Virus record (IMG/VR): IMGVR_UViG_3300025141_016157
Location: 62,001 to 126,000 of that record
DNA length: 64,000 bases
Strand: one strand, 5' to 3'
Source of the DNA: a virus
In this document: one piece after another, positions 7,672 to 17,099 of the stretch
Position numbering within the stretch: position 1 is the first letter of the stretch
How the letters are laid out: every line of letters begins with the position of its first letter
Made by a program: the position numbers and the translations under genes
Notes under the pieces: model-generated
Told to the model about the DNA's origin: nothing
What the model saw: only the letters and a program-made list of their open reading frames with translations
Database searches by the model: none

Positions 7672-8874
7672 ATGTCCAGTGAATCTGATAAGAGAAATGA
7701 GCTAGCAACGCCAGAAAACTTTGGAATACCGTCTGCAGGAATAGAAGATATGGATCGAGCTGTTTTCGATCTGTTTGATAAATTCTTGCCCTTACAAGTA
7801 AAAATAGATGATCAGTCGACAAAAGTTCCAGTTGTCTTTTCAACTGGTGAGAGATTTGCGCTTACAAGAAGAAACTCACCAATTAGAGATAGAAATAATG
7901 CTATAATTCTTCCAGTCATAGCAGTATATAGAAAAAATATTGATCTTTCACCTGGTCAATCCGGTTATGGATCACCAATAGCGTTTAGAGATCAGCCAAC
8001 ATACACAGTTAAAAAAAGATTATCTAAAAAAGATAGAAATTATCAAAATATTATTAACAGATACGGTATTAAAAATCAAAAAAATGTTAGCAGTAGAAAA
8101 AACTTTACTTTTACAGATAATTTTCCTGGAAACATAGCACAGCCGGGAACTTTTGCAACTCGTAGAAATGGAAAGAATCTTTCTCTAATATCAAGCGCAC
8201 AGACAACAAGCATTTCAAATTTTCTTACTGATAATATTTTTGAAATTATAACAATACCGTATCCGACATTTATGGTTGTTTCATACGAAATAGTATTTTG
8301 GACACAGTACGTACAAAATATGAATCAGCTTTTAGAAGTTATGATGTCAAGATTTACTGGGCAAGATACAGGATTCAAGCTTACTACAAAAAAAGGCTTT
8401 GAGTATGTTGCATTTATAAATTCTCCAATTAATACAGCTGATAATTTTAATGATTTTTCAAAAGATGAAAGAATTATTAGATATAATTTTACAATTGATG
8501 TTCCGGGCTATCTTCTTGCCACAGAGCAGGAGGGATTGCCTAGTCCATATAGAAAATATGAATCTGCACCTCAAATAGAATTTGGATATGTTCAAGTAGA
8601 TGGATTTGTTTTTACAGAAGATAAGAATCCCGAAGCAGTTGTTGATCAAAATAAATTTATACTTTCTGAAATTGAATCTGAAGCCATGACATCACTACAA
8701 AGAGGTCAAACATCAGCAAAAGTAGTTGAAACAATCATAAATCCATTCACTGGCGAGGATACAATAGCTGTTTCAAAAATAAAAACTCGCAATGAAAGAG
8801 CTGGTGAGACCGTTGCAAGTTCAAGAATTGCAATAGAATTACAAACAACCTTAGATTCTCCTACATCTGAGTAG
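7672..8874 (+). CDS. Tail terminator/sheath-stabiliser protein (gp15-like)
   Basis: This 400-aa protein lies between the neck genes and the sheath, where T4-like phages encode gp15. The block VSYEIVFWTQYVQNMNQLLE followed by a fold ending IRYNFTIDVPGYLLA resembles this family from memory. The N-terminal part is basic (about residues 110-150). The expected role is capping the tail tube and sheath and docking to the neck. The assignment combines position and partial motif recall. Confidence 0.55.
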   Translation: MSSESDKRNELATPENFGIPSAGIEDMDRAVFDLFDKFLPLQVKIDDQSTKVPVVFSTGERFALTRRNSPIRDRNNAIILPVIAVYRKNIDLSPGQSGYGSPIAFRDQPTYTVKKRLSKKDRNYQNIINRYGIKNQKNVSSRKNFTFTDNFPGNIAQPGTFATRRNGKNLSLISSAQTTSISNFLTDNIFEIITIPYPTFMVVSYEIVFWTQYVQNMNQLLEVMMSRFTGQDTGFKLTTKKGFEYVAFINSPINTADNFNDFSKDERIIRYNFTIDVPGYLLATEQEGLPSPYRKYESAPQIEFGYVQVDGFVFTEDKNPEAVVDQNKFILSEIESEAMTSLQRGQTSAKVVETIINPFTGEDTIAVSKIKTRNERAGETVASSRIAIELQTTLDSPTSE

Positions 8875-8934
8875 AGATTTTTGATCGTTTAAGAGATAGT
8901 TATACCTGTAAAGAGTAGAACAGGAGATTTGTCA

Positions 8935-11900
8935 ATGGCCGAACAGACATTTAAATCACCCGGGTTTTTTGAGAGAGAGATAGATCTGTCTCAGACTTCA
9001 ACTTCGGTGTCAGGAGTTCCTGCAGGAATTGCTGGAACTTCACAGATGGGACCAGCATTTGTCCCAGTTACAGTGGGTTCATTTATTGATTTTGAAAATA
9101 GATTTGGAACACTTGATCCTGACATGTTTGGGCCCTATGCGGTAAGAGAATTCTTAAAGCACAGGACAGCACTTACGTATGTAAGAGTTCTAGGAGCAGG
9201 CGCTAATTCAGCTGGAACAGACTTTATAACCACACAGGTAGCAGGAACAGTCAAAGGTGCAGGATTTATTATTCAAGGTGCTGACGCCGAAGCTGGTCAA
9301 GGACCAGATGGCGATCATAGTAGAAAGCTCGGATGTGTACAGTTTATTAGTGCTAGACACTATGTCTCAGCATCTGAAGCCGTAGGGTATCCAGTTCTTA
9401 CAGATAATATATCAGTCGGACTTGATAACAATGTTGCAAACCTTGTTAGAGCTGTTCTCATGACTCCAACAGGATCACGATTCCAGGTTTTACCTTTTGC
9501 ATCATCTTCATATCCTGTTGATGTCTTCTCATATTTAGATAATAACGATCTAGCCAAACCATCATCTTCTGGTATGTTTAAGCTAATTCTATCTTCAACT
9601 GCAGGCTCTACATTTGGATCAACAGATGGAGTTTCAGGAATAAAAATATTTACAGCATCTCTAGATCCAGGATCTGACGCATATATTTCAAAAATTCTTA
9701 ATACAGATCCTCTACAATTTCAGTCAACACAGCATTTACTTTATGCTGATTTCCCAGTTGAGAAAGAGATTGCAAGGGTCGACCTTGGATCAGAAACTAG
9801 ACCGTCCTGGACTAGCGGATCAATAGCACTTTCATCTGGATCATCATTGACATCTTCGAAGTCAGGAGCAGGATCTGTATCGTTTAATAATCTTTTTGGA
9901 AAATTTGATTCACGATATACAACACCTACAACACCATTCTTTATATCTCAACCCTACGGTGATACAGAATATAATCTATTCAGAGTTGAGACAATATCAG
10001 ATGGTGCATGGGCATCCACTAAATTCAAGATATCAATTAGGGACATTAGAAAACCACAAAGCCCTGGTCAAGATCCGTATGGAACATTTACTCTAGAGGT
10101 TAGAGATTTCTCTGATACTGATAGAAGCAGATCTGTACTTGAAAGATACACGGGATGCACTCTCAACCCTGCTAGCGACGACTATGTTGCAAAGAAAGTT
10201 GGAGACTATAAAGCATTTTATAATTTTGATGCAATTGATCCTGATGAAAGAAAAGTAGTTGTTCAAGGAAAGAATCCAAATATATCAAGCAGAATAAGAA
10301 TTGTAACAACAGATGAGCTAGATATGGGATTGATACCTGCAAATGCTATTCCGTTTGGATTTAGAGGTGTACCAGTTCTAAAGACAACTGATACACTAAC
10401 AGATAACACTGGCTCAATACGAGGAGATGTGCCAACCCCATCTGGACCGGGATCTTGTAGAAGACTATCTTCAAATATTGGCGGGTGGAGCACAGATGAT
10501 GGTTCAGGACCAGGGTCAGCAACATGGTCTCAGTTTATCACATCTTCAATTCTCCCACCTGTTCCAATGAGGTTTAAAGTTACAAAGGGAGTTGCAAACA
10601 AATCTCCAAACTTTACCGGTGAGCAGAGTGATACAGAACTCGTAGATGGAAATCTATACTGGGGAGTAAAATTTACCAGACTTGCACAATCTAGTTCAAC
10701 ACAGACTGATACGATATATAGGACAAACCTGTCTTCGATGCCAAATGGTCTTATATCTTCTTACTCGAAGCTTATAGGAATACTAAAGCTTGATACAAAT
10801 GTTACGGGCTCAGGTGCTGACAAGTTTAACAATAATAAATTCAGTCTATCAAGAGTTGCATTTTACAATGGAACGGGATCATATACTGATAGCGTTGTTG
10901 ACTCAGTTCAATCACAAATTACAGGATCTACTGTGGCACACATGATTGATGCAGCATACATTAGAGATGGAATTGTTGATCCTACACTATATACAATTGC
11001 AGACGGATCTGAGCACAATAAGCGACTAACATTCGCATCACTTGCAGCACTTACATCCTCTGTTTATTTTAATAAGTTTACTGACTTTGCAAAGTTTACA
11101 ACATTCTTCTATGGTGGGTTTGACGGATTAAACATATTAGATCCAAATATGGCAAATATGAATGATAAAGCAAGCTCTTCAGATACTGGCGGATATTCAT
11201 CTGGTGCAACCCTTGATATAGGTCTCAACAATGAGGCAAATGATTTTGGAACAGGAGATGATAATGCAATTATTCAATCGTATAGAGCTGCTGCAAGGAT
11301 CCTAACATCTGAAGTTACATCTCGTGTAAATATAGTTTCAATTCCAGGGATTAAAGATTCTACGCTTACTGACTACGTTATGGAATTATTGCCGGGATAT
11401 GGAAAAGCTTTTTATGTAGTTGATTTACCTGCTTATGATGCTGAACAGACTAGACTATTTAGAGATAGTTCAAATCGTCCAAACATAGACAAGACTTCAT
11501 CGGTATTTGCAGGACGTGCTGTTGATAATAATTACTCTGCTACTTACTTCCCGGATGTTACAATAACTGATGAGATTAACAATAGACCTGTAAGGGTTCC
11601 GGCATCAGTTGCAGTAATAGGTGCACTTGCATATAATGATAATGTATCATACCCATGGTTCGCACCTGCAGGTTTCAATAGAGCATCTTTAGGATTTGTT
11701 ACAAATACAGATGTCAGATTAAATCAGCAAGATAGAGATACTCTTTACGAAAATAGAGTCAATCCGATAGCTTCATTCCCAGGAGCTGGATTTGTAATAT
11801 TTGGGCAGAAAACTCTTCAGATCCTCAAGAGCTCTTTGGATAGAGTAAACGTCAGAAGGATGCTTCTTGAAGTCAAAAGGGTAGTCGGCGAAGTTGCAAC

Positions 11901-12153
11901 AAACATAGTATTTGAGCAAAATACGCCTGCAACTCGTGCAAGGTTTGTTTCAGAAGTTACACCACTTCTATCAAACATACAAATTCAGCAGGGGATTGAT
12001 CAGTTCAGAATAGTAATGGATTCTACAAACAACACAGATGAGGATATTGCAAACAATATTCTAAACGGTCGAATTGTAATAGTTCCGACTAGAGCAGTTG
12101 AATTTATTGCAATTGACTTTATCATAACAAATGCTGGTGTAGATTTTGTTTAG
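8935..12153 (+). CDS. Tail sheath protein, paralogue 1
   Basis: This 1072-aa contractile sheath protein starts at the ATG at 8935, 8 nt after AGGAG. A TTG two codons upstream is too close to that site, and the paralogue also begins MAE. The N-terminal KSPGFFEREIDLS and PAGIAGTSQMGPAFVPVTVG segments are typical of phage sheaths. The C-terminal domain holds LDRVNVRRMLLEVKR and ends VEFIAIDFIITNAG, the conserved sheath core. The middle is greatly expanded compared with T4 gp18 (659 aa). It forms a tandem pair with the gene at 12188. Confidence 0.92.
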   Translation: MAEQTFKSPGFFEREIDLSQTSTSVSGVPAGIAGTSQMGPAFVPVTVGSFIDFENRFGTLDPDMFGPYAVREFLKHRTALTYVRVLGAGANSAGTDFITTQVAGTVKGAGFIIQGADAEAGQGPDGDHSRKLGCVQFISARHYVSASEAVGYPVLTDNISVGLDNNVANLVRAVLMTPTGSRFQVLPFASSSYPVDVFSYLDNNDLAKPSSSGMFKLILSSTAGSTFGSTDGVSGIKIFTASLDPGSDAYISKILNTDPLQFQSTQHLLYADFPVEKEIARVDLGSETRPSWTSGSIALSSGSSLTSSKSGAGSVSFNNLFGKFDSRYTTPTTPFFISQPYGDTEYNLFRVETISDGAWASTKFKISIRDIRKPQSPGQDPYGTFTLEVRDFSDTDRSRSVLERYTGCTLNPASDDYVAKKVGDYKAFYNFDAIDPDERKVVVQGKNPNISSRIRIVTTDELDMGLIPANAIPFGFRGVPVLKTTDTLTDNTGSIRGDVPTPSGPGSCRRLSSNIGGWSTDDGSGPGSATWSQFITSSILPPVPMRFKVTKGVANKSPNFTGEQSDTELVDGNLYWGVKFTRLAQSSSTQTDTIYRTNLSSMPNGLISSYSKLIGILKLDTNVTGSGADKFNNNKFSLSRVAFYNGTGSYTDSVVDSVQSQITGSTVAHMIDAAYIRDGIVDPTLYTIADGSEHNKRLTFASLAALTSSVYFNKFTDFAKFTTFFYGGFDGLNILDPNMANMNDKASSSDTGGYSSGATLDIGLNNEANDFGTGDDNAIIQSYRAAARILTSEVTSRVNIVSIPGIKDSTLTDYVMELLPGYGKAFYVVDLPAYDAEQTRLFRDSSNRPNIDKTSSVFAGRAVDNNYSATYFPDVTITDEINNRPVRVPASVAVIGALAYNDNVSYPWFAPAGFNRASLGFVTNTDVRLNQQDRDTLYENRVNPIASFPGAGFVIFGQKTLQILKSSLDRVNVRRMLLEVKRVVGEVATNIVFEQNTPATRARFVSEVTPLLSNIQIQQGIDQFRIVMDSTNNTDEDIANNILNGRIVIVPTRAVEFIAIDFIITNAGVDFV

Positions 12154-12187
12154 CTAATAGTTAACATATAGAATGGAGATCATTTAG

Positions 12188-15100
12188 ATGGCAGAAAAAG
12201 TTTTTAAAAGCGCAGGAGTTTTCGCAACTGAGACAGACCTCTCAAGGCCTGTAGCTGCGTCGCCTACTGGTATTCCGGCAGGCATTATTGGGCCGTCAGT
12301 AGAAGGGCCGGCATTTGTACCAATTACTGTCGGGTCGTACTCGGATTTTAGAAGAGTCTTTGGTGATACTGATGGTAAGAAATTTGGACCTTTGGCTGTA
12401 TATACTTTTCTACAGCAATCAACGGCACTAACATACCTACGTGTTCTAGGAATCGGTGATGGATTAAAGAGAGATTCATCAACAGGAAAAGTAAATAGGG
12501 CAGGATTCACTGTTGGCGAGAAGATGGTTCAAAATGACGGTCTTCTTGGAGCAAACCCGTATGCAGTCGCGGCAGGTGATGAGGGTAGAACATGGTTTAT
12601 TGGTTGCTTTATGTCTGGAACTTCGGGAAGTGTCGTATTTTCTGAAGCAGGTCTTCAGGCGGGCGGAAACCAGCAAGCAGTTCCAATTATCAGAGGTATT
12701 TTGATGGCAGCATCTGGAGTAATACCTCAGCTTTCAGGTGCACACATAGGTGACATTTCAGGTCAGTCTGCACAGCCTACAAATACTGACCCAGCAGTAT
12801 TAGGATCAGCAACAACACAAGGCGGTGCATCAGGATCTGTAAACCCGTCAACAGGAGACTTTGTTCTACTCTTAAATGGGCATAAGTCAACAGACGCATA
12901 TAAGAATGTTATAACTGCATCATTTAAGCTTGGCGATAATTATCTTGCCAACAAACTAAATACAAATCTTGACAAACTTCAAGAGGCAGGCCACTATCTA
13001 TATACTCACTATGATATTAACAATTCATTTGCTGAAGTGACAGGTAGCGGAATTATAAATCCTAAAATAGTATGTCCAGCTACTGGTGCGTATCTTAACA
13101 ATACTGCACTAGAAGATATTGGATTCTTACTTACTGGATCAGGTGTAAGAGATTCTTCAACAGCAGGTGTAACACCAAATTACGAATCGTTTCAAGATAG
13201 ATTTACCACAGCTAAGTCACCATTCTTTCTTTCACAGGACTTTGGTGGAACAAAGCACAACTTGTTTAGAGTTCACGCAAGGGGTGATGGTGAATCGCCA
13301 ACAGCAAAATACAAGATATCAATTGAGAATATTTCGCCGGCATCAGAAGTTGCAACAAATCAATTTGGAACATTTGACCTGATGGTTAGATCATTTACAG
13401 ATTCTGATGAGATGCCAGAAATTATTGAGCCCTGGGTTGGTCTTACAATGGATCCTTCAAGTGAAAAATTTATCGGAAGGGTAATTGGTGATCAAAGGGT
13501 ATTTTTCGACTTTGATCAAAGTCTAACAAGTCAAAAACTTGTTGTTGAAGGAAATCATGCAGGAAACTCATCTCTAGTAAGAGTCGAGATACCAAGGGCA
13601 GTAGAGCTAGGATATGTTCCAGATAATGCACTACCAATGGGATTCAGAGGGCCTTCCCACCTTGTCTCTTCAGGGTCAGGACCTTTGTCATCATATGACG
13701 GATCGCTTCTCGGACCAGGTGGCGGAAGAAGTGATAAGCTTCAGATTACAGACGATGTATGGAAGAGAGCAGTATCTTTACCGATTAGATATAGAAAGGA
13801 TGTTAGAAAAGCTCAAACTGCAACAGAAGAAGGAATACACTTTGTGGGAGCAAATCCGTCTCTATACTGGGGTGTCCAGTTTAGAATGAGAGATCCAGAC
13901 AACTTGATAACAAATGCATTTGGAGATCGCGAACTTAGAAGTCTAAATTCAGCAACAGCTACATTTGATTCTTCAATGGAGTCTAGAACAAAATATTTTC
14001 CCAACTTTGATCCAGCAGCGTTTAAGTTTGCTGTGGGTAACAATCCCGGAGTTGCTGATGTAAACGGAACAGTTCTTGATTGTGATACATTTAATAACAA
14101 CATATTTACTCTAGAAAGAATTAGAATAAAAACTGGATCAAACGATGCATTACTGGCTGATCCACTTATGTGGAAAAGTGCATCATACATAAGAGAAGGA
14201 AGCATTGCAGCAGATCTTGGAATGAGAGCACTTAAAGTGAAAGATCTATCTCTTCAGGGAAATAGAAAATATGCGAAATACTCAACCATTTTACAGGGTG
14301 GGTACGACGGAACTGATATTTTCAATATTGATAAGAGAAGGATGTCATCTACAGCATGTAAAAGAGAAATGGATGATTCAGTAAACCAGGGTGGAACTTC
14401 AGGGGCAACAGTTGCAACATATAGAAAGTCTATTGACATAATGGGTGTCAAGGCTGATGTTGATATTAATCTTCTATCAATTCCTGGAATTAGAAACTCT
14501 GGTGTTACAGATTACGCAATTACAGCTGTTGAGTCAAGATATGACGCGATGTATGTAATGGATATTGAGCAAAGAGATGAAAATAACATGGTTATGACTG
14601 GATCAAAGGATGCTGATGGTAATATGATAGTTCCAAGTATATCAAATACGACAGCCGGATTTAGTGCAAGAGGTCTCGACTCATCATTTGCTGCAGCATA
14701 TTACCCAGATGTTAATATGACAGATCCTACAACCGGAGGAACAGTATTAACACCAGCAAGTGTTGCTGTCATGGGTGTAATGTCTCAGAATGATAAGATT
14801 GGTAGACCGTGGTTTGCACCTGCAGGCTACTCTAGAGGAAAGCTAGATTCTTCAATCTCAGGTACATCACTAAGTCTTGAAAGAGCTGACCTTAACAGAT
14901 TGTATGAAGTTAATATCAATCCACTGGTATCTTTTGCCGGAGGATCTCCGGTTGTCTGGGGGCAGAAAACATTGCAAGCAAATGCATCTGCACTTGATAG
15001 AGTTAATGTGAGAAGGCTTCTAATAGATGTTAGAAGAAAAGTCAAGAATATTGCAAATTCACTTCTCTTTGAACCCAACAGACAAGAGACATTAGACAAG

Positions 15101-15313
15101 TTTAATGCTCTTGTTAAGCCTATCATGCAGAGAATTCAGGATCAGTCAGGTGTAGATAGATTCAAGGTTATAATTGATACTACAACTACTACACAGGCTG
15201 ATGTTGAAAATAATACAATTAGAGGTAAGATATACTTACAACCAACCCGTACCGCAGAGTTTATAGCGCTAGACTTTACAGTAACAAATGCTGGCAATTT
15301 TGACAGTGTTTAA
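12188..15313 (+). CDS. Tail sheath protein, paralogue 2
   Basis: This 1041-aa protein is co-linear with its upstream neighbour: MAEKVFKSAGVFATETDLS at the start, GPAFVPITVGSYSDF, HNLFRVHARGDGE in the middle, and LDRVNVRRLLIDVRRKV then AEFIALDFTVTNAG at the end. The intervening insert domains are much diverged. The gap is 34 bp with AATGGAG upstream. Both copies keep the full sheath core, so neither looks broken. They may form a mixed sheath or specialised rings; which is unknown. Confidence 0.9.
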   Translation: MAEKVFKSAGVFATETDLSRPVAASPTGIPAGIIGPSVEGPAFVPITVGSYSDFRRVFGDTDGKKFGPLAVYTFLQQSTALTYLRVLGIGDGLKRDSSTGKVNRAGFTVGEKMVQNDGLLGANPYAVAAGDEGRTWFIGCFMSGTSGSVVFSEAGLQAGGNQQAVPIIRGILMAASGVIPQLSGAHIGDISGQSAQPTNTDPAVLGSATTQGGASGSVNPSTGDFVLLLNGHKSTDAYKNVITASFKLGDNYLANKLNTNLDKLQEAGHYLYTHYDINNSFAEVTGSGIINPKIVCPATGAYLNNTALEDIGFLLTGSGVRDSSTAGVTPNYESFQDRFTTAKSPFFLSQDFGGTKHNLFRVHARGDGESPTAKYKISIENISPASEVATNQFGTFDLMVRSFTDSDEMPEIIEPWVGLTMDPSSEKFIGRVIGDQRVFFDFDQSLTSQKLVVEGNHAGNSSLVRVEIPRAVELGYVPDNALPMGFRGPSHLVSSGSGPLSSYDGSLLGPGGGRSDKLQITDDVWKRAVSLPIRYRKDVRKAQTATEEGIHFVGANPSLYWGVQFRMRDPDNLITNAFGDRELRSLNSATATFDSSMESRTKYFPNFDPAAFKFAVGNNPGVADVNGTVLDCDTFNNNIFTLERIRIKTGSNDALLADPLMWKSASYIREGSIAADLGMRALKVKDLSLQGNRKYAKYSTILQGGYDGTDIFNIDKRRMSSTACKREMDDSVNQGGTSGATVATYRKSIDIMGVKADVDINLLSIPGIRNSGVTDYAITAVESRYDAMYVMDIEQRDENNMVMTGSKDADGNMIVPSISNTTAGFSARGLDSSFAAAYYPDVNMTDPTTGGTVLTPASVAVMGVMSQNDKIGRPWFAPAGYSRGKLDSSISGTSLSLERADLNRLYEVNINPLVSFAGGSPVVWGQKTLQANASALDRVNVRRLLIDVRRKVKNIANSLLFEPNRQETLDKFNALVKPIMQRIQDQSGVDRFKVIIDTTTTTQADVENNTIRGKIYLQPTRTAEFIALDFTVTNAGNFDSV

Positions 15314-15338
15314 AATGAAGTAGCGTTATACTTATAAT
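15310..15338 (+). promoter_or_regulatory. Sigma70-like promoter for the tail tube gene
   Basis: TTAAAA (15310-15315), a 17-bp spacer and TATAAT (15333-15338) lie just upstream of the tube gene. The predicted start near 15345 leaves an 18-nt leader with a TTAGGAG ribosome site. The same TTAAAA-17-TATAAT arrangement recurs at 58553. Confidence 0.5.
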
Positions 15339-15362
15339 TTGAAACCTTAGGAGAATATTCAG

Positions 15363-15854
15363 ATGGCAGAAACACTTTCAGTTAGCGAGATGCTACCCAA
15401 CAAGTTCGAACCCAAGCGACAGTTTCGGTGGGTCTTCGCTATAGAGGGTATCGATTCATTTTTGATGAAGACAGCAGCAAGACCACAGATGCAATTTCAA
15501 GAGCTTGCAATTCCTTTTATCAATTCGTATAGATACATGGCGGGAAGGATGCAATTTCAGACAATGCAGATTTCCCTTTACGATCCAATTGCACCATCAG
15601 GCGCACAGCAGGTGATGGAGTGGATTAGAACTCACTACGAATCAGTATCAGGACGAGCAGGCTATGCTGATTTTTATAAGAGAGATATACAGATTAAGTT
15701 ACTAGATCCTATCGGTACTGTCGTAGAACTTTGGGATATGAAGGGTGCAATGATTACAACTGTAAACTTTCAAACTCTCACTTATGAAAATGATAATGCT
15801 CCCGTTACCATTGATCTAACACTGAGATATGATAACTGCGTATTACAGTACTGA
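15363..15854 (+). CDS. Tail tube protein (gp19-like)
   Basis: This 163-aa protein has the size and pattern of T4 gp19. Near the start PKRQFRWVFAIEGIDSFLMK is followed by RPQMQFQELAIPFINS. A central VMEWIRTHYESVSGRAGYAD follows, and the end is TIDLTLRYDNCVLQY. It should polymerise into the inner tail tube inside the sheath encoded upstream. It is followed by a strong terminator, so the gene may be expressed as its own short transcript, consistent with high copy number in the virion. Confidence 0.88.
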   Translation: MAETLSVSEMLPNKFEPKRQFRWVFAIEGIDSFLMKTAARPQMQFQELAIPFINSYRYMAGRMQFQTMQISLYDPIAPSGAQQVMEWIRTHYESVSGRAGYADFYKRDIQIKLLDPIGTVVELWDMKGAMITTVNFQTLTYENDNAPVTIDLTLRYDNCVLQY

Positions 15855-15882
15855 TTAAAAATATATTCTATTGGTTTCTTTT

Positions 15883-15915
15883 AAAAATCCTCCCTGAACA
15901 GGGGAGGATTTTTTA
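15883..15915 (+). terminator. Rho-independent terminator after the tail tube gene
   Basis: The stem AAATCCTCCC / GGGAGGATTT with a loop of about six nucleotides runs into a T-tract. It ends the sheath/tube transcription unit. Confidence 0.88.
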
Positions 15916-15963
15916 TTTACAATAACTACGTCGTATGTTAGATTTTCTTAGAGGGAATATTAT

Positions 15964-16767
15964 ATGAGCGATATGATAGAAAAGTTGGACCTTGTTAAAG
16001 AAAAATTTGGCTGGGAAGTTCCTATTGAAGCGGTTCCGTTGCCTTCAAGAGGTAAGGTTTATCACAAAGGATCACCACTTTATAATAGAGAGGTTATTGA
16101 AATAAAAGCAATGACTGCACAGGAAGAGGATATTTTGATGTCACCTGCACTTCTAAAGCAGGGAAAGATCATGTCACAACTTCTTTCATCTTGTATAGTT
16201 GATAAAACAATAGATCCAGACGAAATGTTGTCTGGAGATAGAAATGCTGTAATGGTGGCAATAAGAATTACTGGATATGGAGCAGATTATTCAGTAAGCA
16301 CACAGTGCCCAAATTGCACTTTTACAAGTGTTCAAACATATGATCTAGGCCAGCTTGCACTTAAAAGGCTGGATTTATCACCTGTAAATGATAGCGGCAG
16401 CATTTTTGAATTTAAGCTTCCGGTTACAGGAAAGACAGTCCATTTTAAATTTTTGAGCGGAAAAGAAGAGTCAGATAGATCTTTAATGCTAGAAAGAATG
16501 AAAAAAATGACAAATGGAATGGGTGTAGAGAGAGAAGTAACTTCCAAACTAGAAACTCAAATTATATCAATAGACGGAATTGATGATAGAAACGCAATTA
16601 GACAATTTGTATCAAAGATGCCTGCAAGGGACTCTAAGTCTCTAAGAAGACATATTCAAATTAGTGAGCCTGGCGTAGATATGAATGTTGATATGAAATG
16701 TCCTGAGTGCATGAAGCACGGGAGGGTTGCGCTACCACTTGGCGCAAACTTTTTTTGGCCCGAGTGA
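15964..16767 (+). CDS. Baseplate hub assembly protein (gp26/T4_baseplate-like) with zinc knuckles
   Basis: This 267-aa protein has VPLPSRGKVYHKGSPLYN then EVIEIKAMTAQEEDILMSP, the pattern of the phage T4 baseplate (gp26-like) family. Two CxxC pairs, CPNC at about residues 115-118 and CPEC near 246-249, could bind one zinc. It ends FFWPE, with a 7-T run three codons before the stop. The following small gene starts 4 bp after the stop. The probable role is baseplate hub or tail assembly. Family recognition is moderate. Confidence 0.68.
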   Translation: MSDMIEKLDLVKEKFGWEVPIEAVPLPSRGKVYHKGSPLYNREVIEIKAMTAQEEDILMSPALLKQGKIMSQLLSSCIVDKTIDPDEMLSGDRNAVMVAIRITGYGADYSVSTQCPNCTFTSVQTYDLGQLALKRLDLSPVNDSGSIFEFKLPVTGKTVHFKFLSGKEESDRSLMLERMKKMTNGMGVEREVTSKLETQIISIDGIDDRNAIRQFVSKMPARDSKSLRRHIQISEPGVDMNVDMKCPECMKHGRVALPLGANFFWPE

Positions 16768-16771
16768 TGGA

Positions 16772-17059
16772 ATGAGAGAAGAGTTTCTAGAAGAAGCTTT
16801 TCTATTACAATATCATTTAAATATGAATTATTCTGATGTAAGATCAATGCCACTTCCATATAGAAGGTGGTTCATTAAGCGACTTGCTGATGAGTTTAAG
16901 AAGCAGTCTGATGCAAGGAAGAAAGCATCTGATGAAAGACAAGGTCTTGTTGACATTCCAATGGGAGATATGTCGCTATCCCAAGATTCAAACCAGCAAG
17001 GTGAAAGAGTGTCTTCGCAGGTATACGCGCCTAGAACGACAAAGTTTAGCAATGACTAA
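16772..17059 (+). CDS. Small tail-assembly protein
   Basis: This 95-aa protein starts at the ATG at 16772, four bases after the gp26-like stop. An earlier ATG in the same frame at 16727 would overlap the upstream gene with no ribosome site. MREEFLEEAFLLQYHLNM and MPLPYRRWFIKRLADEFKKQ are helical and amphipathic; the second half is Gln/Ser-rich. Short genes of this type between gp26-like and tape-measure genes are often tail chaperones, which is my inference. Confidence 0.65.
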   Translation: MREEFLEEAFLLQYHLNMNYSDVRSMPLPYRRWFIKRLADEFKKQSDARKKASDERQGLVDIPMGDMSLSQDSNQQGERVSSQVYAPRTTKFSND

Positions 17060-17099
17060 ACTTTCTAAAGGTATATTTACCACTGTAGGAGAATAGTGC

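Noticed and set aside
16727-16771. Possible frameshift fusing the gp26-like gene to the next small gene at a T7 run
   Set aside because: The downstream frame is +1, not -1, relative to the upstream gene; the T-run does not form a canonical slippery heptamer, and the small gene has its own ATG at 16772.
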